DNA of 64,000 bases from Rhododendron vialii (taxonomy: Eukaryota > Streptophyta > Magnoliopsida > Ericales > Ericaceae): assembly GCF_030253575.1 (NCBI RefSeq), contig NC_080561.1:11084001-11148000 (forward strand), read 5' to 3'. The position numbers and the translations under genes are program-made. The stretch's first letter is position 1. Every line of letters begins with the position of its first letter. The notes under the pieces are model-generated. The model did no database searches. It was not told the origin of the DNA and saw only the letters and a program-made list of their open reading frames with translations. Positions 10,929 to 22,675 of the stretch are shown here, piece after piece.

Positions 10929-12349
10929 TGTGGTATGTCTATTGCACCACAACTGCATCATGTTTGTTTGGTGCCCCGTTTTGACGATTGTTGTTTGTGT
11001 TTTGTGATGGGCTTTAGGTGAGGCAAAGAATAATGCGGCTGTGCTATTGTGATTTTGTAGTTGTGATTGTTTTTTATTCCCAGGTTAAATAAAAGGGCAA
11101 GACGTGCTGAAATGTAGGTCATCTGTTCTGCATGTAAACGTGGGTTCTTCTTTTTCTTTTTCTTTTTGATAAGTCAAATATCGATTACAGAACACTAAGA
11201 TTTTTTATCTTTCAAGAGAATGGATGCTAACCCAGGCGGAATACAACCTGGAAAACAAGTACAGTAAATTTCTTCTCTAAACAAGTATATTTCTTTTTCT
11301 TTTTCATTCAATGTCTGGTCAGTTTATGCTTACCTCGAGTAGTAGTTTGTTTTGAGCTTTGGTTTATAAGCTTAACGAGCTTTAAAAACGATTAAGCTTG
11401 GTATGTTTATTATGTACAGGGTCCCTCAATCAGGAAGTTAGAGAACATTTGTTGACGTCGTGTAAAAATAAATACATTAACGAACTTCAAAGATGAGACC
11501 ATTTTGAACCCAGCAGAGAGAGCCTTTTTTGACTCCTTGAAATAAGGCTGTTACTGGTTGTTGAATCTATCGTTCTTGGTAGTTAGTTTGTTTTCATCCT
11601 TAAAATACTTTTGGACGGTGAGATTGAACGTTGTGCAGCCACATACTTTTTAGAGAGATGCCATAGAGAGACGGATACCCCTATGGATAAACCGGACCAG
11701 TGACCAAATATGTTTCTAATTTGATAAAATAAGCAGCCGACGCATTTGAACGACTTGAGTTTGGACAGTCTTGAAGTGAAGACGTTCTTTTTGCCAAAAT
11801 TTTCATGCTTTTTCGAAAAGCACAAATTTAAATTATGTTGAAGATTTTCTAACGTAACAGAAGCCTCTTTGCTTTGCTTCTGGTTTTCAATTTCAAGGAT
11901 ACTACCGTATTCATGCCCAGCACCCAAGTAGGAGTGAATGGACGAAAGTACTGCAACCATTAAACCAGAAGCTGGGCATTGAAGGATCCAATTGGAAAAA
12001 CAGAAAATTGGACCAAAAAAGCGCAAGCCATGAAATCCTCCAAGTGGTTCTTTTATGATAGGTGTTTTGGATAACAAAGTACACATAACTCCCGCCACCT
12101 GCATAGGCAATTGCAAAGAAGACACCTGAAAACAAACAAAACGAGTCTATATGACTTCCGTCTCTCCCATTAAACCTTCAAATGATTTGGAAATTCGTAC
12201 TTACAAACACTTTCTATTATCAGCCATACTTACTAAGTCTAAAATCAGACTCACTTTCAAATATGTGAATCTAACCCAACTTATTCCTTACGATCATGCC
12301 CTCTAATAAGTACCAACTAAACACACGTTTTTTTAACTAGTGATCAAAT
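10929..12349. other. PGDH 3' flank; one unrecognised open frame
   Basis: After the PGDH 3' untranslated region I find no clear gene. A 180-codon frame on the - strand (11583-12125) and an overlapping 74-codon frame (11911-12135) encode hydrophobic stretches such as FFAIAYAGGGSYVYFVIQ, but I recognise no family. The region could hold a decayed gene fragment. It lies downstream of the CAD fragment on the same strand. Confidence 0.4.
11088..11093 (+). terminator. PGDH polyadenylation signal
   Basis: AATAAA lies 160 bases after the PGDH stop codon in a T-rich 3' region. This is a normal position for a plant near-upstream poly(A) element. Confidence 0.5.
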
Positions 12350-12637
12350 CTACTTGTTGCTGTTGGCGATGTCGACAACAAATCAGTACCTGACGTCGTT
12401 CTTCTCCAACCTCTCCAAAGCAGTGTTGACGTCGTCTCCTATTCACGACTTCAATGGTAGAAGTGACACCATTTTCTTTGCAGAAGTTTAGCATCTCCTC
12501 TTTCTGCCTTGTGCTCCCTACATAGCTCCCAGTTACTGTCTTCCTCCCTTCACCCATTCAAACACAAATTTCATTCTAAAGTTATTTCCCACAATGGTAT
12601 AATGTGTGTTCGTGTATATGAGAGTATGAATGCAAAC

Positions 12638-12683
<46 letters not shown>

Positions 12684-12833
12684 CCAAGCACGACAAGAGG
12701 CCTTGAGACATGAAGTGGGGTAGTGGGGAGACCTGTTAAGATCGAATTCCCATCAAACTTCAACAAATATGGGTGAGGCTCAAGGGGATGCAACACTGGC
12801 AGTGTGTGAATGATGTAGTCAAGTGAGTTGCCT
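12350..12833 (-). pseudogene. 3' fragment of a cinnamyl alcohol dehydrogenase (CAD) gene
   Basis: CAD enzymes reduce hydroxycinnamaldehydes for lignin synthesis. Two exons remain. Exon A (12833-12685) follows a TTCCAG acceptor and reads SLDYIIHT, HPLEPHPYLLKFDG and LVVLG. Exon B (12547-12350) reads [26 protein letters not shown] and then the family ending [11 protein letters not shown]...FVVDIA. Exon junctions are in phase. Exon B carries a frameshift after IEVV (the [10 protein letters not shown] part is in another frame) and a TGA where the family has Arg after VRY. Everything upstream of exon A is missing, and only 33 bases separate it from the pseudouridine synthase stop codon. Confidence 0.85.
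12639..12680. repeat. (GA)n microsatellite in the CAD fragment intron
   Basis: About 20 GA units (CT on the coding strand) begin directly after the GTGA donor of exon A, much like the repeat behind PGDH exon 1. Confidence 0.95.
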
Positions 12834-12866
12834 CTGGAAGAGAGAATTGCAGAATTTAGTCGTAGC

Positions 12867-15800
12867 TCAAGAATTCAGAATGTTCCAACTCTTTTCCATG
12901 TGTGAAGGCAAAGGAGCAGTTAACTTTAGGCTCTCCAGACCTGAAAGGTCAAACCCCGATGATAACTGCACATGGTGCAAAGCGCTAGACACGTTGGGCA
13001 AAACCATCTCTTTACAATGAAGGTGTAGAAGAGGCTGCTTTTCGAGAATACTTCCTTTCTCCAATTCAAGGCCAAAGGGAAGTCTTTTTCCCTTCGGCAA
13101 CTTCTCAGGAATAGAGCCAGGTAGATGCTTCATTTTCCTATGAGCCTGCCATCCGTATTTGTAGTCTCCAACAATAGGTGTACCTAATACCTCAGCACAA
13201 TGTACTCGAAGCTTTTTTGTAGCAGAACATGGACAGAAGAACATGTGCAGTGTTATTATGAGTAAAAACTGAAGCAAGAAGATACATAGAATCATGAAAA
13301 CTGTAATCATACCTGGTGCTTTCTACCAGTGAGAGGAGACAGCTCTAACCATGTATAACCTGCAATTTTTACATCTATCATCATAAAGCAGCCTGTAGAT
13401 TGAAGGCATAAAGTTCGACAATGTCCAAGCACCTACATTGACTCTAAGCCAATATCCAACATATGTTAGTACAGAAGTTCTCAATGCTTCTACCCTTTAG
13501 TTTCCATGTATAACCTGCAATTTTTACATCTATCATCATAAAGCAGCCTGTAGATTGAAGGCATAAAGTTCGGACAATGTCCAAGCACCAACATTGACTC
13601 TAAGCCAATATCCAACATACGTTAGTACAGAAGTTCTCAATGCTTCTACCCTTTAGTTTCCAAATCACATAGGCATGCACAGAAATGGAAAGAAAATTGG
13701 ATCTTATCTTAACTGCAGGTTGAGAAAACATAGGTGTTACCTCAACCACTGAAGAACTATCTTTTTCTCCATTTTCTTCTCGACAAATAAAGTATCAGCT
13801 ATGTTATATCGATTTTGAATGTATAAAGTACCCCTGTGGAACACTCAACACTTCTAAAGATGTTGGATATGTGTTAAATACATTGGTTTGGACAGTCACC
13901 AATTAAGTAAGCATTCTAGTTTCAGTAGAACTACGAATAAAATTCTCAAAATATCCATAGGATGTTCTGTGGCACCATTTACACGCCATTGATGTTAGAA
14001 AACATAAGAAAACCTCATCCTTCAAATGGGAATCAGATGCATTTGACACTTTAACAATTTGCGTGCCCTTAGAACTTTGAATGTTGCAGAACATAAAGCT
14101 GCTTTTGTACGAAACAGCTTCTCAGCAGGTAAGAACTAAAAAGTAGAACTAATAAGGCAGTAGCATGCATTTTACTTAGAGTCACTTATGAGCCACACAG
14201 CTTGATCACATCAAGGATTGGATCACCTGACAGTACAACAGTACCACTCACAAGAGCAGCACAATCAAAATCGGCAGAATAACAAGGGTTTCTAAATTTT
14301 AAGCGTAAAAAACTGTCATATTTCATAAAGGCATTATTTCTTTTTTTGCGTTTGTCAGAAAATTCAGGTAAACTTTCAAAAACAATAAGCATGTGTGCTG
14401 AATGTGTGATGGAAGTGGTATTAGTTACGCCGGTGAAAATTGCATCAAGAATCCACTGAACTGTGTTTATTCCTCCTTGTCTTGTGATTGGTAAATAGCT
14501 ATCTGCAAATGAGTAAAGTTCAGAGCTTACCATTGCAAGAAGATTTAATTACTCGATACTCTGTTATGGCATGCTGAGAAGACATCACTTGAGCATCGTT
14601 AGCTACAGTTATTCTCTCAGATTTTCCATCATCCACTATCATCTGAAAGAAGTCAATTGTAACGCATTAGACTTTCCGAGGTTGCAAGACTATTCCGTTT
14701 TCACTTTTTTGATTCCATGTGCTAAAAATCGATTATGTTGCCATGAAAAGCATGGGTGGTGCAATGAAAAAATGGAACTCGTGTTCTTTTGGCAATGAGA
14801 TGTTAAAATAAAAATAAAAATAGATTGTCGGCTTCAACAAACAAGTGAATCACATAAAGTGACACAGCAAGGGCAAGACGGAAGCAAATAAACCAAGGTG
14901 CAAGGACACAAGGTAGCTGTAAGTAGAGACTGTAACCTTTTTTAGTGGCACTGATATTATTCCTTTAGAGCGTCTTGGGTACCCAATGACAAGTGCCCAA
15001 TACCTCCTTTGCAATGTTCTCTTTATATTTTGCAGATCCTGCAAAAGGAAAATTTATGAGATATAGCTCACAAAGGCAATAGTAGAAAAAGAAATGAAAA
15101 ATGAAGAAGACCCAGTGATGCAATTCTATTCCTTTGAAAGAAAAAAGGGACAAAAAAGGGCAAGTAAAAACACACATCACTTGATGCTCCAGAAGTTTTC
15201 TCGCGGAAGATAGAATGCAATACTCTGGCACTTGTTTGTGTCCTCCCCATAACCAAGATGCCACTACTATCTCTATCCAGTCTGTGCACCTAATAAGAAA
15301 CAAACTTGTAAAAAGACAAGAGAGGATGATTGAGAACCCCTAGACATTCATCCCAGTAGAAATTGACTATATAGGAAATGCGGTCAAAGAAGACAGAGGG
15401 AAGGGGGGAAAATAAAAAAATAATCCCAATGCACCAATTCAACCAGGGGATAACACAATTTGAATTACTGTCGCATGACCACTTGTATTTGAGGTGTAAC
15501 AAATATTTTGGTATACAAACACTTTAGGGGCATTGGTTGCACCACATATAGAAAGAGTCATATAACAAGGGGTGAGAGTGGAAATATAACAAGCTTTTCT
15601 ATCGCAATAAAGCTATGCTACTATTCTAACGCAAACCATCTATACCGAACTTAAATAAAAGCTCACCAGTCGAGGAGGTTCTGTGTAATCATATCTCAAA
15701 TAACTAGCAGCTACTTCATCTAAACTGTTTCTTATGCCTGCTCCACCCTGTCAAAATACATTAGTTGAATAAGGTGACTCAATGGCCACAATTTGTCATT

Positions 15801-17348
15801 ACACAGATAAATATAAGATTGGAGATGCCGATAGCTAACCTGAACAGGCATTCCAGGGGGTTTATTCACAACAATAATGGCTGAATCCTGAATATTGGAA
15901 CATTTAACTTCAGATGTTGGAAAGAAAATAACATGATGTCAATACTATCTGAAAAAGCCAAATGTCAAAATTTAAGCACCTTATACAACTCAAGACTGCG
16001 GAGAAACTCCATTTCTTCTTCATCACAAAAGCACTCTGGTTTCCCAGTCTCTGAGGGAAACTCTTGAACAGTTATAGGAAGAAATATCTGATCTCCTACA
16101 TTCATTTGATCTTTCGCAGCTACCTTCACATAATTTACATATCACGTGAAAGAAATCAAAGAACACTTGGTCCCATGAGAAGAAATAAGAGTGGAAAGCG
16201 TTCTTTGTATGTGCAAACAGATAAATAGTACGAGGAAAAGGAATTTAAATTGAACGGGAATATAAGCTGAGTTACCCTTGTAAGCTTATGTTTGTGTGTT
16301 TGAACACCCAAATCAGAACTCGTTGCCAAATCAGATGATTCTCTTCGAACCTGTAACATGGTTTAGGGTCAAAATGGCTTGAAAAATCAGGAGAACCATT
16401 TAACCATTTTTCACTGTTATGCCTTGCAGTTTCCGCCATGACCCCAAATTTGATAAAAAGTGAAAATTCACTTATCATTTATGAGAAGAAACCAATTTCA
16501 AAATATTTCAGCTAACCTTTTGTTCCTACCAAAACTTCACTTTGACATGAAATTTGGATCGGGGAGGTGTTAAATGTATTTCCAAATCCCCACGTTATGC
16601 TGTTACTTTTTACCACCACCTCAAACCAATAAAAAGAAGACAAAAAATATTTCTGTAATGTTTCTGAAAAAGGGAAATGCGACAATACACACTAATGGAT
16701 AAAAACTCATAGCATCAATCTCGAATTCATAACTTTCGTATAAAAAGTTCGTAACATAAATCCAAAATGTTATGAATTCAATTAATGCATATAGTACACA
16801 CCCTTGTATTGTAGCATTTCCCTCTACAAAATCAGGTGGCAAGGAATATGGAACGAAATCATACTGTATACAAACAGCAATCATTCGAGGGCCCGTTTGG
16901 TTCACCCTGCTTGTTAGCTTATTTATCATATAAATAAACAACACGCAAACCCCATGATAAGCAAAATACTCTCCATAGCTATTGGGATTATTGAGGGCTA
17001 GACCTGTCTCAGGCGAAAGAGTTTCTGCACAAGAGACCTCGGAAGCTGAGGGCAGCACCGTAGGACCCACTTAAGCGCCGTGGTGGCGGTAACGGCGTCA
17101 TCAGAACGCCGTCCTGACAGCTCCTTTCCAAGCGCAGCGCCGTCGACGGTCGATTTATTGAACGGCGGTAAGGTGAACCACTTGCCTTTAGACTTCTCAT
17201 CTTTCCTTTCAGTCACCACCGCATCGGTCGTGGCGGTGCTGTATTGAGATTGAAATTCCTGAAAGGCTAACGGAAGGGTCGTTGAGCCTCGAGATGCGGC
17301 GGCGAACGGTTGGACGGCCCGGCGGAAGAGGGCGGAGGAGAGATTCAT
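12867..17348 (-). CDS. RNA pseudouridine synthase 3/4-like, mitochondrial (RluA family)
   Basis: Converts uridine to pseudouridine in RNA, probably in mitochondria. Exons, high to low: 17348-17004, 16350-16276, 16123-15980, 15887-15840, 15747-15667, 15289-15176, 15038-14937, 14642-14531, 13359-13313, 13211-12867. All joins are in phase and total 1413 bases, or 470 codons, matching the roughly 475 of Arabidopsis relatives. The N-terminus is rich in R, S and A (targeting-like). [20 protein letters not shown] belongs to the S4-like RNA-binding region. [12 protein letters not shown] and [15 protein letters not shown] are RluA signatures, with catalytic Asp near residue 236. [19 protein letters not shown] and [12 protein letters not shown] follow. 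No stops. Intron 8 contains a 155-bp tandem duplication that copies the exon 9 acceptor. The splice donor of exon 6 is the least certain. Confidence 0.94.
13351..13661. repeat. 155-bp tandem duplication in the pseudouridine synthase gene
   Basis: 13351-13505 repeats as 13506-13661 with about three differences. The unit includes the exon 9 acceptor and its first bases (ATGTATAACCTGCAATTT on the + strand). A second, decoy acceptor therefore lies upstream of the real exon on the gene's strand. Confidence 0.9.
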
Positions 17349-18025
17349 TTTGTAGGGTTTTGGGTTTGGGCTTGATGGACCTGAGGGTTTTGGAGTAGTG
17401 GGGGTTTAACAGCAAATACATTTGTTGATAATTCTTTTTTGGGTTATAGGAAAAAAGGAGGCTATTTTAGCCCAATGTATAAATGGGCTTTTCGCTTGTT
17501 TGGTGGGCTCAGTACTCAACGAATTAGTGGGCTTAGGCCTGTTCAGCTAAGAAAAATAAATATTTATTATTTAAATTAAATGTGTTATATTGTGAGAAGA
17601 CTTGTCTCGTAAAGCAAGAAATAAATACTTAAGAAATAAAGACCTTAGCGGAACGAAGAGTGTTCAGCCTATATTAATTTTTCCTAAAAATAGCGTGTAT
17701 TATTGATGTTAACTGATTATTTTGTTAAGAAAATAATTAATCATACGTCTCGAGAAGAAGAATTATAAAGATAAAAAACAATAGATCGGAACGGATTGTA
17801 AAAGTATGAAGAACAAAAGATAGTTTAGGGATTTTTTTTCTTCCTTATTGAATATTTTGGGACTTTTGATCATAGTTCTGTAATTTTAATTACTATCATC
17901 GTCTGCAAGGCCTTCAGCCTCACGTAAGCTATGTTTGGGATGACCGAAAGATCTTATTTTCTTTTTTTTCGTTTATTAATTTGGTACTAAGATAAGATGT
18001 TTAATTCTTTGTCTTTTATATATTC
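17349..18025. other. 5' flank of the pseudouridine synthase gene
   Basis: The promoter of the - strand gene must lie here. The sequence is AT-rich from 17500 on. I see no other gene or clear repeat. Confidence 0.5.
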
Positions 18026-18559
18026 TAGGGGTGTATACAGTCCAGATTGGTCGGGTTCTCTAGAAAATCAGTAACCGGACCATTTTCAATGGTTCTAGAA
18101 AATTGGTAACCAGAACCTAATCAATATATGCGCGGAACCTAATCAGAACCAAACCACAAAATCGGTTCAGTTCCGGTTCTTTCTAATTAGCATCCAAACA
18201 CTTATTCACAAAATATAAACTCATAAAATTAAAAATTTAAAGTATCAAATAACTCATAAAATAATAATAGACATTTTATTAAGAATCAAAACCCAATATG
18301 GTTCACGAAATACTTGACACTTGACTGAAAAACATTGACGAAAACCACCAATAAAGTAGCCAAAACCACTTATAGAATAATTAAATTCAGTGACAGAAAA
18401 ACAATAATGACCCATTATATTTAGGATTAAAATTAAATCTATATCATAAATTATAAAATATAGCAGCACGTCTTGAAGTAAAGAACAGCAACTCCAATGC
18501 CCAAAACATTACTTAAATCAGCAGCACTAACTTCTTCCATGTTCAAAAAGTAAGCCAAT

Positions 18560-18623
<64 letters not shown>

Positions 18624-18804
18624 TAGTTCTAAATGGTCTGGTCCAGTTCTAATCACGGTTCTTTAATTGAGAACCAGTAACCGAACCAAAATTAATGGTT
18701 CTTATTTTTTTGGAACCATAACCTGACCGCAGAACAACAGAACCGGACCAAATAGGATGGTTCGGACCGGTTTACGGTTCGGGTGATTTTCTTGAACATC
18801 CCTA
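18026..18804. mobile_element. Non-autonomous hAT-like element with GGTTC sub-terminal repeats
   Basis: It opens TAGGGGTGTATACAG and closes CTTGAACATCCCTA. Both ends carry many copies of GGTTC/GAACC-type words (AACCGGACC, GGTTCTAGAA), like other hAT deletion derivatives. Flanks are similar (ATATATTC left, TTATATTC two bases beyond the right end) but not an exact duplication. A (CA)n(TA)n microsatellite lies inside. No coding capacity. Confidence 0.65.
18564..18623. repeat. (CA)n(TA)n compound microsatellite
   Basis: About 18 CA units pass directly into about 11 TA units. Confidence 0.95.
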
Positions 18805-18817
18805 AATTATATTCTAG

Positions 18818-19155
18818 TTAAAAACTCACTTAGCATGTTCCACATCCCATAGTTAAAAGTTAGCTTTATTCAGACCTGCTGCTTTTTGAAAAATAAAAAC
18901 CATAGACTAAAATAGTTTTTTTTTTGAACGGCAACAAAATTTCATTAATCTTTGATATTGATACAAAGACCAATAGGAACAAGGAGAGTTTAAAACTCAA
19001 ATAGCATATTCCACATCCCATAGTTAAAAGTTAGCTTTATTCTAACCTGCTGCTTTTTGAAAAATAAAAACCATAGACTAAATAGTTTTTTTTGAACGGC
19101 AAAAAAATTTCATTAACCTTTGATATTGTTACAAAGACCAATAGGAACAAGGAGA
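18818..19155. repeat. 171-bp tandem duplication
   Basis: 18818-18988 and 18989-19155 share phrases such as CCACATCCCATAGTTAAAAG and CAAAGACCAATAGGAACAAG. Each unit contains a T run plus GAACGGCA...TTTCATTAA, which may be an old TE 3' end in antisense. Confidence 0.85.
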
Positions 19156-19611
19156 ACGGCATCAAAATCTTAACGAAGCTAAGAAAAATCCGGTGCCCAA
19201 TCTAAGACCCAATCCCTCAATTGGGGGCCAATGACGTATTTTGATAATTAATACCCGTCAATGACATCCTAAGAACATTTGTTAATGTTGAAAATGTCTT
19301 TAGCTGGTATTAATTAGCCAAACACGTCTTTGGCTGTCATTTTCCCCTAAACTAACCGAAGAAACCCAAAGGGCCGAAACCACACACCAATTGGGTCAAT
19401 CCCATCCTGAAGAAACCTAACCCTAATCCCATCTCCTGCCGCCCCAAAACACACCATAGCCGCCTGCTCTTGATCGCCATTAAGCATGCCAGGTAGATCT
19501 AGGAGATGAACCCGCTAGGAGAATCACCACCACCAGCCGCCGGAAAACGCACAACGCCGTTAGGCAATCCCGTAAACATAGACAAAAATAGTTTAAACAG
19601 CTTAAATAAAT
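19156..19611. other. Intergenic stretch, nothing recognised
   Basis: Ordinary mixed-composition sequence with one short open frame (from 19506) that runs into the SINE and is not conserved. Confidence 0.5.
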
Positions 19612-19618
19612 TTCTTGG

Positions 19619-19812
19619 TGACAACCACTGCTTAGTGCAGTTGGTCAGTCATTGCCTCTCCTTTGTGGAAGGTCTTGGGTTCGAGCCCCACAGAGAGCAG
19701 GCCCTTTAGGGGACCAGGGCTATGGATAGCTTCTGGTCTCCCCGTGCTAACTCTAACACCCCCACTAACCCCCGCTGATGTATATCGCCGTGGCAAAAAA
19801 AAAAAAAAAAAA
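19619..19812 (+). mobile_element. tRNA-derived SINE with poly(A) tail
   Basis: The head has an A box (TAGTGCAGTTGG, 19633-19644) and a B box (GGTTCGAGCC, 19678-19687), spaced as in tRNA genes. The body ends in an 18-base A run. A short duplication TTCTTGG flanks it (19612-19618 and 19814-19820). It differs from the Au-like SINE in PGDH. It is not a tRNA gene: there is no acceptor stem and no matching cloverleaf. Confidence 0.8.
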
Positions 19813-19884
19813 CTTCTTGGCAAAATATCAAAATTGAACTTTGTAAGCAAGCCAAACATAGTGGTAATCTGCTATGCCCTCAAT

Positions 19885-20292
19885 TAGGGCTGCAAACGAG
19901 CCGAGCCGAGCCGAGCCGAGTTTTAGAGTGTTCGAGCTCGGCTCGGCAAAAATTTAGTTGGCTCGAGCTCGGCTCGAGCTCGTGACGAGCTGCAGGACTC
20001 GAGCTCGAGCTCGGCTCGATAGGTATTTACGGAGCTCGAGCTCGGCTCGTTTATGAAACAAATATATATAAATAAATATAAATATGTAAAAATATATATA
20101 TATAAATATATTATATAATCGAGCTCGCGAGCCAATTCGAGCCGAGTTTCGACTAGCTCGAGCTCGGCTCGTTTATGAAACGAGCCCAGGACTCGAGCTC
20201 GGCTCGTTTTTGTCTTGAACCTAGCCGAGCCGAGCCGTTATCGAGCCGAGCTCCGAGCCGCTCGCGAGCGGCTCAGATCGTTTGCAGCCCTA
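19885..20292. mobile_element. Non-autonomous hAT element, 408 bp, perfect 8-bp target-site duplication
   Basis: Ends are exact inverses: TAGGGCTGCAAACGA and TCGTTTGCAGCCCTA. The flanking 8-mers are both CCCTCAAT (19877-19884 and 20293-20300). Inside are dozens of GAGCTCG/GAGCCGAG words around a short AT core, with no coding sequence. Elements at 43045 and 55786 share the same repeat vocabulary. Confidence 0.95.
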
Positions 20293-20359
20293 CCCTCAAT
20301 AGACCCGTTTTGGAGCGGCTCGGATCGTTTGCAGCCCTACCCTCAATAGACCCGTTTTG
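20266..20359. repeat. 47-bp tandem duplication across the hAT right end
   Basis: 20266-20312 recurs as 20313-20359. The unit contains the last 27 bases of the hAT element, its CCCTCAAT duplication and 12 bases of flank, so it arose after insertion. Confidence 0.9.
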
Positions 20360-20830
20360 CTTACCATTCCCATACGTTTGTCTAAAAAAAATTTAAAAAA
20401 ATCAATGCTTCTTCCCATTGCGTCCTTCAAAATGAAGGATTCAGAGCAGTGTTTGGGAGCTCCTTAGATTCTGCTTACTACATATTTCAAGTACAGGTGT
20501 TTGGGAGCCAATTAGAAAAATTATTTGCCAAACTGGATTTTGAAAAATGAACTGGGCAATGCAGAATCCAAAAGGAAAATGATTTTGTCATTCTCTTTTT
20601 TGTTAACGTCACTTCCCTGCAAATGTCTTTTTGCACTAAAAATACACTTGTAAAAGAGTGACATTACAAAAATAAGAGTGACAAAATCAGCAGGCATCCA
20701 AAAACCACATTTGGATGGGCTTTTAAATTTTGATTATTCTTACACACACAAAAACCCCTTTTGGACAGGCGGGGCCGGTTGTCCAAAACACTCAATTAAA
20801 TGCTGGCAGGGTCGCCTTGTCAAAAAAATA
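20360..20830. other. Intergenic stretch, nothing recognised
   Basis: No gene or clear repeat seen. Confidence 0.5.
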
Positions 20831-20840
20831 AAATAAAAAG

Positions 20841-21224
20841 GAGAATGATACCCCCACCGCGGTTCCCGAACCGAACCGCCCACCGCACGCACGTTGGGCC
20901 CACTCCGGCCACCGGACGGCCGATCCAATCCGTCCAAAAATTCTAAAAAAAAAAACCGAGTGGGTCCCCGTGTAAATCAATGGCATCCGACATGTGTAAG
21001 TGCTCGATCCAAACTTTCAAAAATCAGAGATCTGAGCCGTTAAAAGATGGAAGTTTGGTTTGACCAATTACACATGTTGGATGCCGTTGATTTCCATGTT
21101 GACCCACTCAGTATTTTTTTTAGAATTTTTGGACGGATCGGATCGGCCGTCCGGTGGACAAAGTAGGCCCGGCGTGCGTGCGGTGGACGGTTCGGTGGGG
21201 AACCGCGGTGGGGTATCATTCTCT
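20841..21224. mobile_element. Mutator-type MITE with long inverted arms
   Basis: Left GAGAATGATACCCC and right GGGGTATCATTCTC are inverse, and the complementarity extends far inward (CCGCGGTTCCC / GGGAACCGCGG, then CGGCCGATCC / GGATCGGCCG). The whole element can fold into one hairpin. A direct repeat AAATAAAAAG flanks it at 20831-20840 and 21225-21234. Its length of 9-10 bp fits Mutator-like elements. Non-coding. Confidence 0.9.
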
Positions 21225-21234
21225 AAATAAAAAG

Positions 21235-22402
21235 TACAAACTACTACTACAAGAATTCAATATTTAGAGAATAATTGATCCCAAACACTCCCTAAATCAT
21301 TCAGAAGGGCCTGACCGCCTGACACAAGCCACATTGTCATGCAGTCCAAAGTGCAGGTAGGCCAGCTTGCGAATTTAGGCCAGTGAAATGAGTTTTTTTT
21401 TTTGGATCATAGTGAAATGAGGGCTCTAGGTCCAGATCTTTTGTGGCCCCCAAATAACAAAAACAGAAAAAAATGAAAAAGAAAGAGGCATGGTATATCT
21501 TCTCGAACGTTATCCTAATTTATTGTACGAGCAATGTTTGGTATTCCGAAAGGGTACCCCGAAAATATTTCGAAATAAGAAATCAATAGTTTAAATTTAT
21601 TTTGTAATGAATCTACACCATTGGTATTTGGGAATATTTTCAAAGTATGTATTGGAGATACTTATCGATCGAGGTTCCAATTGTCTTGAGCCGGCCCTTT
21701 AGCGCAGGAAATCCTGGTCCCGTTTTTGGAACTTGGAAGTTAGCTTTCTACATGGAAGATACAACAAAGATGCTGCTTAACAAAAACAAAAAGGAGTAGA
21801 GGATATTCTGCATCGCATATTTTTGTCATCACGTGCATTATTTTTCCTCTAACAAGCCAAGTTGAAAAGGGCAGTGGTTTTGGCAAATTTCTCTTGAATT
21901 ATTCACCCACATTCTCATTGAAATATTGTTCTTATCCTCCGGCCAACACCATTGCCTTATCTTCACTTACGACCTTCCATTTTTTCTCACCACAAATCAC
22001 GAAAAAAAAAAATTATAAATGGAACAATCACATTAAAAATTTAAAACAGTTCCTTTTTTTTATTTTTTATTACTGGATGTCCCAGCCAGCTTGCACGCAT
22101 CTCGACTAATTCCGGGGCCCTGAAGATAAGACCGAGCATAACCCTCAATGGCTCCAAGGTTTGAAATGTTTGTCCTCCATGAGAATGGAACCTGTGATTT
22201 CATGAAGGAACACTTATTGCTTTCTCACAACTACTGGGCCAAATCCGTTGGGGTTAATAGTTCAAGTACTTTGAATCGATAAATTCTCCGAATACAATGG
22301 GTCGCAAGAATACAATTTCCACATAAAAATACCGTCTACAAAAATTCAATCCCAACCACACATCAATCGCGTATTATTAGATGCGTCCCCCTTCATTCAT
22401 AC
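21235..22402. other. Intergenic stretch downstream of the UGT gene
   Basis: No gene recognised. Short AT-rich open frames look random. It would contain the UGT 3' flank. Confidence 0.5.
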
Positions 22403-22548
22403 AATTGTTTGGGACTATCGCTACATGATAATCCGGACCACTTTACAACTACATATTTCTGTGGGGTCTACCATTAATATATGGAACCTACAGGAACATA
22501 TATTGTAAAGTGGTCCAAAGTACCACGTGGTGGTAGTCCCGAACAATT
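22403..22548. mobile_element. Small foldback MITE
   Basis: Left AATTGTTTGGGACTA and right TAGTCCCGAACAATT are nearly inverse, and inner parts (GGACCACTTTAC / GTAAAGTGGTCC) also pair. About 146 bp, non-coding, 130 bp beyond the UGT stop. No convincing target-site duplication. Confidence 0.65.
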
Positions 22549-22675
22549 TTATAATTACTTTTCGTTGCATGAGTTTTTTTGGTCTAGTACATTGTTTGAC
22601 GGTGCAACTCGAGCAACGATTATTCGATATACGAAAATTTCAATCCCTCCAGCACATGAATTTCAATCCCAACTT

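Noticed and set aside
19633..19700. tRNA gene
   Set aside because: A and B boxes are present, but the sequence continues into a SINE body with poly(A) tail and a target-site duplication.
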